The notes: generated from the sequence alone by a model not told the origin. A DNA stretch of 64,000 nucleotides from Desulfobaculum bizertense DSM 18034 (GCF_900167065.1 NZ_FUYA01000002.1:166817-230816), one strand, 5' to 3'; shown: positions 41,890-51,945, counted from the stretch's first letter. Translations and numbers: made by a program.

Positions 41890-44205
41890 CTAGTCGAGAT
41901 CTATGGTGCTCAGTAGAGAGTGAATAATGCGATGAGAACTGAGCGTCCGGTTTGCATCTGTGCGCATTTGAAGCTGCATGTGCTCATGAAGTCTGTCTTT
42001 GTACGATGCTGCTGTGAAAAAGAGCTTTTCCCATCGGTCATACGTCCGGTCTGGACTGTAGCCGAGGGCATCCTTGTGGGCTGCTTTTCCGTATTGATCG
42101 CGGCGTTCGGTTGAAGACATGAGGGCCTTGAGCTGCTGGGAAAGTGCTGCGACACGATCTTCCCCAGAGGCGAGCAGACCATTGTGCTCATGGCGTATGA
42201 GCTGATTGGTGCCGGGGCATTCTGCAAATCCAATGCTGGGAACCCCTACAGCCATAGCTTCGAGAATGCAGGTGGGGCAGCCTTCACTCAAAGAGGCTGT
42301 GACATGAATCTGACTTTTGAGGAATTCAGCGAAAACATCATCTGTTCGACCACAGATATGAATGCGTTCCTGGAGCGAGTGTTCCTCAATGTAGTCTTTG
42401 ATCTCCAGCTTGTGGGGCTGGGGACCTTCGAGCGTGTTGCCAAAAACGCGGATGTCCCAGAGGGGGAATTCATCTGCGATTTGGTGGAACGCTTTGAGCA
42501 GGGTGATGAAGTTTTTATTTTTTTTCATCCCCCCAATATTGATGATGGAGTAGCGGCCCTGTGGTTCCTGATGTGCTCTGGTCTCGTGGACGAAAGACGG
42601 ATTTGGGAATGCGGCGAGACTGTCCTGAATGTAGTCAGGGAAGCTGTCTGCATATTCGGGCATCACAAGACGAATGGCCTGTGCTGAGGCTGCGACGGCC
42701 TCACGCTCTACAGCACGAATCTCAAAGCGTGTTTTGGGGGCCTTTTTTTCAATCCAGTTTGTTTGCACCAGCCGTTGTGGGTTGGTGCATTCCTGCATCC
42801 CAAAGGGAATTCCTGTACCGAAAACAAGTTTTCGGTATCGAAGAAGCTCCCGGTTGAAATAAAAGGCAAAGAAAAGATCTGGAGAAAGGGCTATGAGTGC
42901 CTCCCGAAGCTTTTTCGAGCTTGTATACGGCAGGGGGATGACCCCCTCTGTCAGCGGGTAGGCTGGATGCCCTGTGTTTTTGTAGCAGACGTAAACCCGG
43001 TGCCCTCGGCGTGCCATTTCGTTGGCAAGCTCAGAGGAAACACGTTCTGCACCGCCTTTTCCTGCAGCAAGCGAGTCAGACATGATGGTCAGAGTGAGCT
43101 TGTGAGGGCGAGGGGCCGGAGCTGTGGTTTTTTTCTGCACCAGTTTCTTGAACAGAGGGACAAAGGAGCTACGCAAAAGTGCTGTGTAATCAAATGATTC
43201 AAGCTGCGTTCTGTTTGTACGAAGTTGCTCCTGCTGAGAAAGTTGAGGCAGTTCCTGCAAGGCTTTTGTGAGGCCATGTCCTTCCTGTTCAAAAAGTGAA
43301 AGGGAAAAACCACTGTTTTTGAGTGCCCTGTGTGCTTCTGTGTTTGAGGCCAGCAATGGAAGGCCTGCACCCATGAATTCCAGAGATTTGAGCGAGGGAG
43401 AGTTGGAGAAGACTTCTGATGGAACCCAGGCAATGCCTGCGTCATATTCAGGGAGACGTTTCAACAGTTCTTTTTGTGGAAGCTGTCCCTTGATTGTTAC
43501 TTTGGCGTTGGGGTGCAGGGTTGGAATTTGCTCCTCAAGCTCTGCGATGCCAGCCAGACTTTTGCCATAGAGATCAAGATACAGGGGGTGTTTGGCATGT
43601 TTTGCTGCTTCCGAAAAAAGCGAGAGCAGTCGGGGAAGGCGACGCCGTGGATTCAAGGCACCAATGTAGACAAAGCGCTGGAAATTTTTTCGGGCCTGTA
43701 TGGAAGACGCTGCTGGAAAAAGTGTGCAGTCAACGCCAAGTGGATAGGGAACGCTTGGGACGGTATGCCCCGGAATCCAGCTTTCAACACTTTCCTCAGA
43801 AAGCGTCACAATGGCATCAAGGGTGTGTTCGGCGAACTGGCCTCGTTCCTGAACATTCTTGAGTGCCTTTCCGGAAAGCAGAAGGGGCGTTTTGATGTCC
43901 AGTACGATTTTTGCGTTAGGAAAGGCCTTGCGCAAAAAAAACGCTGTATCACTCCATTCATGGCTATTGAAAATATAAAAAATGTCTGGAGAAAAGTCCT
44001 CCAGCTCGTGCATGCGCCCCAAAAGATCAAGAGGGGAGATGCTTTCAACGTTGAGCATTGGGATTTGTTCATCAAAAACGCCTTGGGTGTTCTCTGGAGC
44101 CAGAACGAGAGTTGTAAAGAACTCCTGTGCGTATTTGACAAAGAGGTAGGTCCCCGGAGTGCCAAGAAGGCCAAAAGGTCGGGAGGAAAGAAAACAGACG
44201 TTCAT
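41890..44205 (-). CDS. Two-domain GT4-type glycosyltransferase
   Basis: This 771-residue protein contains two GT-B glycosyltransferase units. The first spans about residues 1-360 (MNVCFLSSRPFGLLGTPGTY, RRLPRLLSLFSEAAKH, NSPSLKSLEFMGAGLPLLAS). The second spans about 365-735 (SLAAGKGGAERVSSELANEM, IINIGGMKKNKNFITLLKAF, and SEGCPTCILEAMAVGVPSIG, the EX7E nucleotide-sugar motif). Each half could add a different sugar. It lies four bases after another glycosyltransferase-like gene in the polysaccharide operon. Confidence 0.88.
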   Translation of the reverse strand: MNVCFLSSRPFGLLGTPGTYLFVKYAQEFFTTLVLAPENTQGVFDEQIPMLNVESISPLDLLGRMHELEDFSPDIFYIFNSHEWSDTAFFLRKAFPNAKIVLDIKTPLLLSGKALKNVQERGQFAEHTLDAIVTLSEESVESWIPGHTVPSVPYPLGVDCTLFPAASSIQARKNFQRFVYIGALNPRRRLPRLLSLFSEAAKHAKHPLYLDLYGKSLAGIAELEEQIPTLHPNAKVTIKGQLPQKELLKRLPEYDAGIAWVPSEVFSNSPSLKSLEFMGAGLPLLASNTEAHRALKNSGFSLSLFEQEGHGLTKALQELPQLSQQEQLRTNRTQLESFDYTALLRSSFVPLFKKLVQKKTTAPAPRPHKLTLTIMSDSLAAGKGGAERVSSELANEMARRGHRVYVCYKNTGHPAYPLTEGVIPLPYTSSKKLREALIALSPDLFFAFYFNRELLRYRKLVFGTGIPFGMQECTNPQRLVQTNWIEKKAPKTRFEIRAVEREAVAASAQAIRLVMPEYADSFPDYIQDSLAAFPNPSFVHETRAHQEPQGRYSIINIGGMKKNKNFITLLKAFHQIADEFPLWDIRVFGNTLEGPQPHKLEIKDYIEEHSLQERIHICGRTDDVFAEFLKSQIHVTASLSEGCPTCILEAMAVGVPSIGFAECPGTNQLIRHEHNGLLASGEDRVAALSQQLKALMSSTERRDQYGKAAHKDALGYSPDRTYDRWEKLFFTAASYKDRLHEHMQLQMRTDANRTLSSHRIIHSLLSTIDLD

Positions 44206-44208
44206 GGG

Positions 44209-45834
44209 CTATACCTCAAAGGAACAGTTCAGGAGGAGCGAGTCGCTGGGGCGAGAGACATGCCGTGAGTCCACCAGATTAAAAGAATCTGCAAAAAGTC
44301 CCTGAGAGTGAGCGCACTGCTGGATAAGCGTTTCCTTGAGGGCTTCCGTAATGGTGCAGGATGCTGAAAGGCTGGAAAAGCTGTTTGTGAGCAGTACAGA
44401 CTTGCGCAGGGCAAAGAGGAGTTCACGCGAGGCAAGCGCTCTGTGCCCAAGGTGTTTTCCTTTAATCTTGAGGCAGGGCAAACGCTCTTCATTGAGGTCG
44501 CGGACAGGTTCTTTGACGACGAACTGAGCATCTCCGGCGCACCGGAAACTGAGCAAGATATCTTCGAGGAAGTGTTTGCCATAGTTGAGCCCTTCGTGAA
44601 GAAACAGGACGTACTCGCCAGTCCCAAGGTGAGCTGCCAGTTCAATGCTCAAATGCGGGGCATATGGCTCTGGCTTTGGCAGAATGCGAATATGTGAAGG
44701 AACATCTGTTGTCGTTGTTGCCTGTTTTTCAACAAAGAGAAGGAGCTCTTTGTTGGCATAACTTTGTTTTGAATATGCTGTAAGGATCTGCTGCTTCTGT
44801 TCTTCTGAAGCGACAGATGCCACAAGTGTTACCCGAGGCTCTTCGTTCCAGTCTGAGCTACAACCAAGTGAAGCGGCGCAGGCTTTGAGCCAGTGCCCAG
44901 CGCTTGCTGAGTTCATGGCAGCTCGCCATGCTTTGTGGGCCTTTTGGCGAAGAAAAAGAGGATCAATTTGCTGGCGGGCAATGTCGTTTTTGAGCTGCTG
45001 AGTGCTTTGCTCCTTTGACTGTTCCAAAGGCAATGCTGGACAGGCTGATGCCGTGGCAAGGAGTTGTGTCCGGGATGGGACCGCATTGTGAATCAACAGA
45101 TCACTTTGGCGCAGCAGAATATTTTTTTGAGGCGATGTGATGGCCCGGATGCAGCGCAGAAGCGTTTTGTGTTCTGCATTTTGGTCCGAAAGAATACGCA
45201 GGGAAAGCTTGTCTCCCTCAAAGATATTTTCAACTGCCTTGGGAGCGTCGATGTCTTCGGAAAGAAGTATGTCGGCATGCTTCTTGTGATAGGTGCTCAG
45301 CGTTCGGAACGGATGGGTACGAAGAGGCTGAAAGCAGTCGGGCAGAAGGGTGACTGTCCGATTTTGTTCGCGAAGCTTGGTGCTGACTTCTGCCGAATGG
45401 GTGATGATGTGAGAAAAGGACTCCAGAGCATCCGTGTAATATGGAAGCTGGTTGGCTTTACTCGTAATCCAGAAGACAGTTGGAAGGCCCTTGTGCTTGG
45501 CATATTCAAGAATCTTGTGCAGCGTTTTCTGGTGCTCACTGTCCGGCATGAGCGCCATGCGCCACTCCCCAGTGGCGCTTTCCCAGCCTGATTCAATGAG
45601 AATAAAGTCTGGCGAAGCGTATTTGACAATCTGTACAGCATTTTCCGGGGTGAGGAGAAGAAGTTCGCACTCCGGCTGAAGTTCAAGAGCACGTTCCTCA
45701 CTTAGCAGGGCAGCAACTCTCAGGTGAGAGCGCTGCGACACTGCTTCAAAGGGAGTGTTTTCTCCAGAAGTCCAAAATGGTTTGAATTTTTTGAGAAAAT
45801 TCAAAGAGTGAGACAAGGTCCCTTGGGCTTTCAT
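44209..45834 (-). CDS. Large glycosyltransferase-like protein
   Basis: This 541-residue cytoplasmic protein has an N-terminal half resembling CgeB/GT-B domains (PDFILIESGWESATGEWR near residue 75, GLPTVFWITSKANQLPY near 115, HIITHSAEVSTKLR near 143) and a C-terminal half resembling GT2 domains (EPRVTLVASVASEEQKQQIL near 325, GTGEYVLFLHEGLNYGK near 410). Clear catalytic DxD residues are not obvious. It follows the sulfoquinovose-synthase-like gene by 21 bases. It probably transfers a sugar in glycan assembly, but activity is uncertain. Confidence 0.65.
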   Translation of the reverse strand: MKAQGTLSHSLNFLKKFKPFWTSGENTPFEAVSQRSHLRVAALLSEERALELQPECELLLLTPENAVQIVKYASPDFILIESGWESATGEWRMALMPDSEHQKTLHKILEYAKHKGLPTVFWITSKANQLPYYTDALESFSHIITHSAEVSTKLREQNRTVTLLPDCFQPLRTHPFRTLSTYHKKHADILLSEDIDAPKAVENIFEGDKLSLRILSDQNAEHKTLLRCIRAITSPQKNILLRQSDLLIHNAVPSRTQLLATASACPALPLEQSKEQSTQQLKNDIARQQIDPLFLRQKAHKAWRAAMNSASAGHWLKACAASLGCSSDWNEEPRVTLVASVASEEQKQQILTAYSKQSYANKELLLFVEKQATTTTDVPSHIRILPKPEPYAPHLSIELAAHLGTGEYVLFLHEGLNYGKHFLEDILLSFRCAGDAQFVVKEPVRDLNEERLPCLKIKGKHLGHRALASRELLFALRKSVLLTNSFSSLSASCTITEALKETLIQQCAHSQGLFADSFNLVDSRHVSRPSDSLLLNCSFEV

Positions 45835-45855
45835 AGACGAGTCCTGAAATTAGCG

Positions 45856-47043
45856 TTACCAGCGGATGCCACGGAAGATGACGTCTTTTCTGATGTTTTC
45901 TTTGTATGTTTCTACAAGGGCAAACATGGAGTTCATCACGTTATCTGTAAGGTAGTGCGGTTCCACACCGATTTCGACCAGACCAGAATAGGTTGGGTTG
46001 TAGTAGTGCTCTTCAGCTTCCTTGCGTGGGTTTTCAATGTGTTGAATTTCAACCTTGTGGCCTCTTGCCTGACCAATTCGCTGAGTCAGTTCGGCAAGCT
46101 CACTAACGCTGAAAGTTTCCATGATCTGGTTAAAGATACGCAGTTCACCTTGTCCTGCTGGAGTCAGAACCGATTTTTCAACGCACTGGAGTGTATCGTT
46201 GATGTTCAAGTAACCGCGGGTCTGTCCTCCCTGACCGTAAATTGTCAGCGGATAGCCGGTAACTCCCTGAACAACAAATCTATTGATGACCGTTCCGAAA
46301 ATTTCATCATAGTTGAACAGACTTCTCAGACGATGATCGATTTCTGATTCTGGAGTTTCAACGCCATAAACAGGTCCCTGCATCAGGTCAGTAATGGAAA
46401 GGCCCCACATCCGAACCGCAAACCACATCAGATCAGTGTCCATGATTTTGCTTGTGTGGTAGAGCGATGATGCCTGACGAGGATACAGGAAGCGCCCCTT
46501 TCGTCCCTTGTGTTCAATCTCCAGCCAACCTTCCTCAATATCAATGTTTGGTGTGCCGTATTCGCCCATAGTCCCGATGTGCACAACGTGGGTTTCCGGC
46601 GAGTAATCTTTGAGGGCAAAGAGGAGGTTGTTTGTTACGAGCAGGTTGTTTTGCAGCGTAAAGTTTGCATGCTTGTAGTCTATAAGCGAGTACGGTGCAG
46701 AAGGCTGTTCCGCATAGTGGAGTACTGTGTCAGGCTGTGCTGTGGATGGCTTTTCCGTTGCGGTCCATGCGTATTTGACTCGTCCATTGAAAAAAGAGCG
46801 CATGAATTCTGGATCAGACAAATCTCCAAGAGCGACCTTGATTTCATTCCCTGTGTGCTGGTGCCAAATCTTGGCCCGTTCGATGAGTGTCGGAACAGGG
46901 TAGAGCATGCCAACATCAAGAGTGGTGCAGGCATTCCTTCGGAAATAGTTGTCAGCAACGGTGACATTATGGCCGCGGGCAGAGAGGTACATTGCAGTCG
47001 GCCAGCCAAGGTAGCCATCACCACCTAAAATTAAAATATCCAT
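45856..47043 (-). CDS. sqdB: UDP-sulfoquinovose synthase (SQD1/SqdB-like)
   Basis: This 395-residue SDR enzyme closely follows SQD1/SqdB, which converts UDP-glucose and sulfite to UDP-sulfoquinovose. Matching features are the N-terminal GGDGYLGWPTAMYLSARGHN, VLHYAEQPSAPYSLIDYKHA near residue 105, IGTMGEYGTPNIDIEEGWLE near 155 (catalytic Thr), YPRQASSLYHTSKIMDTD near 188 (YxxxK), TDLMQGPVYGVETPE near 220, and the C-terminal NPRKEAEEHYYNPTY. Length equals the family. No SqdX/SQDG lipid glycosyltransferase was identified; instead it lies in a polysaccharide export operon, ten bases after a CapD-like gene. A sulfoquinovose-containing glycan is therefore inferred. Confidence 0.9.
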   Translation of the reverse strand: MDILILGGDGYLGWPTAMYLSARGHNVTVADNYFRRNACTTLDVGMLYPVPTLIERAKIWHQHTGNEIKVALGDLSDPEFMRSFFNGRVKYAWTATEKPSTAQPDTVLHYAEQPSAPYSLIDYKHANFTLQNNLLVTNNLLFALKDYSPETHVVHIGTMGEYGTPNIDIEEGWLEIEHKGRKGRFLYPRQASSLYHTSKIMDTDLMWFAVRMWGLSITDLMQGPVYGVETPESEIDHRLRSLFNYDEIFGTVINRFVVQGVTGYPLTIYGQGGQTRGYLNINDTLQCVEKSVLTPAGQGELRIFNQIMETFSVSELAELTQRIGQARGHKVEIQHIENPRKEAEEHYYNPTYSGLVEIGVEPHYLTDNVMNSMFALVETYKENIRKDVIFRGIRW

Positions 47044-47052
47044 TGTCCAGTC

Positions 47053-48102
47053 CTAGGATGCTGTTTCGAAAAGCAGATTGTTTTTGTACAGGAAGTCTTT
47101 GAGTTCCACCTGCGTCAGCGGTGTTTCGTTTGCTGAGTTGTATGGACGGGTTACGGTCTTGGAGAGTGTCCCAGGATACTCATAGTTGATGTGGCGATAG
47201 ACACAACGGAAGGCGGGAGTTACGGCAAAGTATTTTTCCAGTTCAACAGTTCTGGCCATTTCTTCTTCGCTCATGAGCTCTTCATAGAGCTTTTCACCGG
47301 GTTTGCTTCCAATCACGGTGATGCCTATGTCCTCAGGATTGTGCCCATACACCGGAGCAAGCTCCTGAATCATGACTTCGGCGAGATCCTTGATGCGGAT
47401 GACGGGCATTTTTGTGACAAAGACTCCGCCGCCCTGTGCCAGTTCACAGGAATCAATGACCAGCTTGGTAGCTTCATCAATGCTCATAATAAAGCGGGTC
47501 ATTTCGGGATGAGTCAAAGACAGATTCTTTCCGGATTTGATTTGCTCGCGGAAAATTGGGATGACCGAACCTCGAGAACCAAGGACATTGCCAAATCGTG
47601 TAGAGGCAAGGATGGTCCGTTTGTCACGGGCAAGGCTGTTTGCGGCAGTAATAAGTCGCTCGCCCATGAGCTTGGATGTCCCCATTACATTAGTGGGATT
47701 CACAGCCTTGTCTGAACTGGTGAAAATGACTTTTTCAACATTGCATTCCAAAGCTGCATCAATGACATTTTTGATGCCAAGGATATTGGTCTGAACGCTT
47801 TCATACGGTGATTTTTCACAGAGGATAACGTGCTTGAGTGCCGCTGTATGGAAAACTATGTCGATTCCCTTGGTGAGCTTGGTCAGCTTGCTGATGTCGC
47901 GGATGTCGCCAAGGTAGAAGTGTGCATTTTCGTAACTGCCGTAAATTTGATCGACGAAAAACAGTTCACTTTCGTTGTTGTCTATGCCGATAAGCTCTCC
48001 AACTCCGTAGTCTTCGAGAAGCTGTCGGATCAGTTCCTTTCCGATGGTTCCGCATGCCCCAGTCACCAAGACACGCTTGTTCCGTAAATTCAAACTTTGC
48101 AC
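47053..48102 (-). CDS. CapD-like nucleotide-sugar 4,6-dehydratase/epimerase
   Basis: This 349-residue SDR protein has the NAD-binding motif VLVTGACGTIGKELIRQLLE at the N-terminus, FHTAALKHVILCEKSPYESV near residue 85, the variant catalytic region FTSSDKAVNPTNVMGTSKLM near 130 with Lys in MGTSK, and FGNVLGSRGSVIPIFREQI near 170. These are hallmarks of the FlaA1/CapD/PseB group, which act on UDP-GlcNAc-type sugars. It is the first gene of the minus-strand polysaccharide operon and directly precedes sqdB. The upstream 209 bases before the divergent glycosyltransferase gene are AT-rich and hold the promoters. Confidence 0.86.
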   Translation of the reverse strand: MQSLNLRNKRVLVTGACGTIGKELIRQLLEDYGVGELIGIDNNESELFFVDQIYGSYENAHFYLGDIRDISKLTKLTKGIDIVFHTAALKHVILCEKSPYESVQTNILGIKNVIDAALECNVEKVIFTSSDKAVNPTNVMGTSKLMGERLITAANSLARDKRTILASTRFGNVLGSRGSVIPIFREQIKSGKNLSLTHPEMTRFIMSIDEATKLVIDSCELAQGGGVFVTKMPVIRIKDLAEVMIQELAPVYGHNPEDIGITVIGSKPGEKLYEELMSEEEMARTVELEKYFAVTPAFRCVYRHINYEYPGTLSKTVTRPYNSANETPLTQVELKDFLYKNNLLFETAS

Positions 48103-48311
48103 ACAGATCCCCAGTGTAAGCGTTTTTGATTAAATGCGACGCACTCGCGTAAGACATACATTTACAGCTTTAGAAAAGCTGATTATGCACTGTATCGCTT
48201 GCTATGAGTCGTTAGCCATGAATGGAAAGTATTAATAATGGTGATGAACACATAGCACCAAGCTCACTTCCGTATCCGATTTAATTTTTTGAAACAAGGT
48301 TTTGCAAAGGA

Positions 48312-49151
48312 ATGTTTGATCTTATACTTGCTACGGTTGACAGAGTATATTGTGTTGAAAAACTATTCTCTTCACTTGCAACCCAGAAATCTAAAGATTT
48401 TCGAGTTGTAATAATAGATCAGAATGACAAGAAAACTTCTTTTGCGCTGCAAAAAATTGCAAAAAAGTATAGAGATATATTTTCTGTGAAGATCGTGAGC
48501 TCAGAGCGTGGCCTTTCACGAGCAAGAAACGCAGGGTTGGATATTTTAAAAGGAAATATGTTTTCATTAACAGATGACGATATATTCTTTTATGATGATA
48601 CACTAGAGTGTGCAGAAAAGGCGCTTGGTCAGTGTGATATTGCAATAGGAAAAATCGTTTATCGAAATGGAGACTTTTCAAAGGGACTTCCTGAAAAAGA
48701 AAAGTATGCTAAGCCATATAGGCTACATTTTTTGCAGGAAGCCTGTTTTCAGGCTCCATCGGCAACCCTGTTTTTTCGTCGAGAGGTCGCCGAAGCTTTG
48801 GAAACGCATTTCCCGGAGCATATTGGAGCTGGGACTTCGAGCCCGTATGGCTCCGGAGCCGAGACTGATTTTCTGATTCGGGCAATGAAAAAAGGATTTC
48901 GGGTGGAGCGTCATGGAGAGATACAGGTTATTCATCCGGAGATGGAGCTGGCAGGCGCTGTGAATCTTACGAAAGCTCGTCGCTATGGGCTTGGGCGATA
49001 TCGTTTAATTAAAAAGTATCGGCTGGGTTTTTGGTTTTTGCTTTTGAACGCTGCTCAGCCTTTGTTTCGCATGTTGCGCAAGCCCTTGAATAAAGCGCAC
49101 CGACAGTTTCAGTGGCAGGTCTTTCTTGGAAGAATTGGTCGTCACATATGA
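48312..49151 (+). CDS. Family 2 glycosyltransferase
   Basis: This 279-residue GT-A enzyme has DFRVVIIDQNDKKTSF near residue 28, SERGLSRARNAGLDILKG near 65 and the metal-binding SLTDDDIFFYDDTLE near 85, followed by the acceptor-side SGAETDFLIRAMKKG near 195. It transfers a sugar from a nucleotide donor. The first half of the gene is distinctly more AT-rich than the neighbouring genes, which suggests separate acquisition. Its stop overlaps the start of the following glycosyltransferase gene (ATGA). The pair diverges from the main polysaccharide operon. Confidence 0.88.
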   Translation: MFDLILATVDRVYCVEKLFSSLATQKSKDFRVVIIDQNDKKTSFALQKIAKKYRDIFSVKIVSSERGLSRARNAGLDILKGNMFSLTDDDIFFYDDTLECAEKALGQCDIAIGKIVYRNGDFSKGLPEKEKYAKPYRLHFLQEACFQAPSATLFFRREVAEALETHFPEHIGAGTSSPYGSGAETDFLIRAMKKGFRVERHGEIQVIHPEMELAGAVNLTKARRYGLGRYRLIKKYRLGFWFLLLNAAQPLFRMLRKPLNKAHRQFQWQVFLGRIGRHI

Positions 49152-50272
49152 AAATAGCGTATCTCTTACACGCCCCATTTGGCGGGCTGGGCCGGGCGGC
49201 TTCCTGTGAATTTCCACGGCGAATGGCAAAACGCGCAGACGTGACGGTATTTGCTCCTGTTGTGCGCCGCGCCCCAGAAGAGACTGCCGGTGCAACACCG
49301 TTTAAGCTCGTTTCGCGGAAAAGGTCGGCTTTGTTATGGTTTCGAGCATGGTGGCAGGAACTTTCTCGTTGTTCTCCTGACATCGTTCACGTTTATTACT
49401 CCCCGCGTACGTTTCCCCTGTATGCTGCGCTTCGCAGGGCTGCACCCAACGCCCGATGGTGTATAGATATCCGTGCTCCTCTTCTTGCGCAGGGCAAGAA
49501 ACTTTGGTTTGCTCAGCAAATGGGACTTCGGCTTCACCATCATTTTGACCTGTGCTTTGGAACTTCGTTGGAGAATGCCCGCCGAGCCTTCCCAAACGTT
49601 TTTTCTGCGGAACAGGGACCTTCATCCGCACAGGGATTTCCCTACCGAGATCTGCCTTTTGGGGTGGACTGCGCTCTTGCCTCAGCTGCTGCGCGTGGCA
49701 AAAAACTTTTGCCCTCAGAAGGATCTGGACCGCGAAAAGCGGTGTATGTTGGGACGCTCGCCAAAGCGCGTCGTCTTGATGTGCTTTTGCGTGGCGTTGA
49801 CCGCTTTTGCCAGACACCGCAGGGAAGAGGTTTTTATCTTGATTTGTGGGGAGAAGGGGATGCCGAAGAAGAGTTGCGCTCTTACGCCTCGCAGCGAGGG
49901 CTTCCCGTTCGATTTTGTGGTCGTGCTCCGCATGATGTGCTCTTGCAGCGTCTTGGGCATTACGATGTGGGGATCGGTTTTGTGCCGGGGGGCGCGTATG
50001 AAGATTCCCCCTCACTTAAGGTGCTGGAGTATTGCGCGTCTGGTTTGCTGTGTCTTGCAAGCAAGACCCGTGCGCATGAGCGGTTTATGGCACAAGGGTT
50101 TGAGGGACTTGTGTTTGAGAATACCGAGCAGGGGGTCTGTGATGCTTTGGTTCGGGCATTCCAAAATGATATTGGTGCCCCATTCGTTCAGAACATAAAG
50201 CACGCACAGCAGTATGACTGGGATGTGTTGATTGAGGAGCGGCTTCTCCCAAGCTACAAAGATCTTTTATAG
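49148..50272 (+). CDS. Family 4 glycosyltransferase
   Basis: This 374-residue GT-B enzyme begins MKIAYLLHAPFGGLGRAASC and has VYVGTLAKARRLDVLLRGVD near residue 200, FYLDLWGEGDAEEELRSYAS near 230 and SPSLKVLEYCASGLLCLASK near 290, the nucleotide-sugar-binding region with a glutamate. I chose the ATG at 49148 because it overlaps the stop of the GT2 gene. It most likely adds a sugar to the same surface glycan. A clear terminator follows. Confidence 0.88.
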   Translation: MKIAYLLHAPFGGLGRAASCEFPRRMAKRADVTVFAPVVRRAPEETAGATPFKLVSRKRSALLWFRAWWQELSRCSPDIVHVYYSPRTFPLYAALRRAAPNARWCIDIRAPLLAQGKKLWFAQQMGLRLHHHFDLCFGTSLENARRAFPNVFSAEQGPSSAQGFPYRDLPFGVDCALASAAARGKKLLPSEGSGPRKAVYVGTLAKARRLDVLLRGVDRFCQTPQGRGFYLDLWGEGDAEEELRSYASQRGLPVRFCGRAPHDVLLQRLGHYDVGIGFVPGGAYEDSPSLKVLEYCASGLLCLASKTRAHERFMAQGFEGLVFENTEQGVCDALVRAFQNDIGAPFVQNIKHAQQYDWDVLIEERLLPSYKDLL

Positions 50273-50304
50273 AACACAGTACTTTTTTGCTTCGCGGCAA
50301 ACAC

Positions 50305-50345
50305 AAAACTCCCGACAGAGGCGTCTGCTTCTGCCGGGAGTTTTT
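50305..50345. terminator. Bidirectional Rho-independent terminator
   Basis: AAAACTCCCG pairs with CGGGAGTTTT, with a T-run on the right and A-rich sequence on the left, between the convergent GT4 gene and the sigma-54 activator gene. Confidence 0.85.
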
Positions 50346-50360
50346 GCGTATTGGGGAATG

Positions 50361-51860
50361 TCAGATGCTGTAGCGGCGGATTTTGCGCTGCATGGTTCGA
50401 ATGTTTAGCCCGAGCTTGTCTGCGGCTTCGCCTTTATGCCAGCGACAGCGTTCGAGGGTTTTGACGATGAGGCGGCGTTCAAGCTGCTCTACGGCGGTTT
50501 TGAGTGTTTGCCCTGACTGGAAGACAATACCCATCTCTCCAAGCTCTCCTGCGGCCTGCGCTATGGCTTTTTCTTCATTAACGCGGATGTCTGTGAAGTT
50601 GATATCTCCAAAAGCCACATAGCGGTCCAAAACGTTTTGTAACTCACGGACATTGCCCGGCCAGTCGTATTCTTCCAGTGCAACGCGTATTGCAGCAGGA
50701 ATGGCAAAGCGGCCACCGCTTTTGGGATTATTTTTTTTGAATCGCTCCAGAAAGTGGTCCATGAGCAGAGGAATATCTTCTTTGCGTTCGCGAAGTGGGG
50801 GGACGGTAACGGGAAGAACGTGGATTCGGTAGAAGAAGTCTGCGCGCATTTCACCTTTGCGCACCATTTCTTTGAGGTTGCGGTTGGTTGCCGCGATGAT
50901 ACGGAAGTCAGAGTGGCGGGGGCGGGTTTCGCCGACGGGGGTGTACTGTTTGCTTTCCAGGGCGCGGAGGAGTTTGACCTGAAGATTGAGATTAAGCTCA
51001 CCAAGCTCATCAAGGAAGAGGGTGCCGCCATCCGCCGCAGCAAGCAGGCCCTGTTTGTCTGTGTTGGCCCCAGAGAACGCGCCTCGCTTGTGCCCAAAAA
51101 ACTCACTTTCCAAAAGCTGTTCGGGAATGGCGCCACAGTTGACCGGGACATATTGCCCCTTTCGGGAACTGAGTTCGTGAACCGTTCTTGCCACGAGGTC
51201 CTTGCCTGTTCCAGTCTCTCCATAAACAATGATGTTTGTGTCGCTTTCTGCCGCTTTCATCACAAGCTTGTAGACTTGCTGCATGGCAGGGCTTCGTCCG
51301 ATCATTTCTCCAAAGCGGTACTGGCCATTGAGGGATGCTCTGAGACGGTCGTTTTCTTCCTTGAGGTCCATCTCTTTGAGCTTCTGGGCGCTGACATCCA
51401 TCACAATGCCATCCAGATGGGTTGCGACACCTTTTTGGTTATAGACCGCTTCCCCCTGGTCCCAGATCCATTTCTTTTCCCCTGTGCTCATGGTCACACG
51501 GTACATCGCTCCGTATGGCTCATGTTTCATGACATGGTCTTTTACGTGTTTTCTGATTCTCATCAAATCAGAAGGATCGGTCATCCGCTCAATGGTGTTC
51601 CAGTTATCCCGAATCATCTCATGAGAGGTGAAACCAAGAAGCTCCAGACTTCCTCGGCTTGCAAACTCCAGAGTGTAGTTGAGGTCGGAATCGATACGGC
51701 ATCTGTAGGCCATTCCGGGGAGGTTGTGCAGCATGCGGGTGTGGCGCTCTTCACTTTCTTGCAACTGGTTACGAAGTTTTTCAGAATCCTTGGCCTTTAT
51801 GCGGAGAATTTCACATTCTTTTCGCAAAGCTTCATAGTCTTCATTCGGCATGTCAGTCAT
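50361..51860 (-). CDS. PAS-domain sigma-54-dependent activator
   Basis: This 499-residue activator has an N-terminal coiled coil, a PAS/PAC domain at about residues 35-165 ([40 protein letters not shown]), the AAA+ domain with Walker [10 protein letters not shown] near 220, the sigma-54 loop RGAFSGA (close to GAFTGA), Walker [14 protein letters not shown] near 285, and a Fis-type helix-turn-helix ending [10 protein letters not shown]. It is divergent from an EamA exporter gene. GCGACA-N4-TGTCGC dyads beside this gene and before a second EamA gene are probable binding sites. The ligand of the PAS domain is unknown. Confidence 0.92.
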   Translation of the reverse strand: MTDMPNEDYEALRKECEILRIKAKDSEKLRNQLQESEERHTRMLHNLPGMAYRCRIDSDLNYTLEFASRGSLELLGFTSHEMIRDNWNTIERMTDPSDLMRIRKHVKDHVMKHEPYGAMYRVTMSTGEKKWIWDQGEAVYNQKGVATHLDGIVMDVSAQKLKEMDLKEENDRLRASLNGQYRFGEMIGRSPAMQQVYKLVMKAAESDTNIIVYGETGTGKDLVARTVHELSSRKGQYVPVNCGAIPEQLLESEFFGHKRGAFSGANTDKQGLLAAADGGTLFLDELGELNLNLQVKLLRALESKQYTPVGETRPRHSDFRIIAATNRNLKEMVRKGEMRADFFYRIHVLPVTVPPLRERKEDIPLLMDHFLERFKKNNPKSGGRFAIPAAIRVALEEYDWPGNVRELQNVLDRYVAFGDINFTDIRVNEEKAIAQAAGELGEMGIVFQSGQTLKTAVEQLERRLIVKTLERCRWHKGEAADKLGLNIRTMQRKIRRYSI

Positions 51861-51945
51861 CCTTGTCGCAAATCATGTCATTTTTGTCGTTTCGCCAATA
51901 AGCTATTCGGGAAAATGGTTTTATACCCGTACTCTATTGCGAAAC

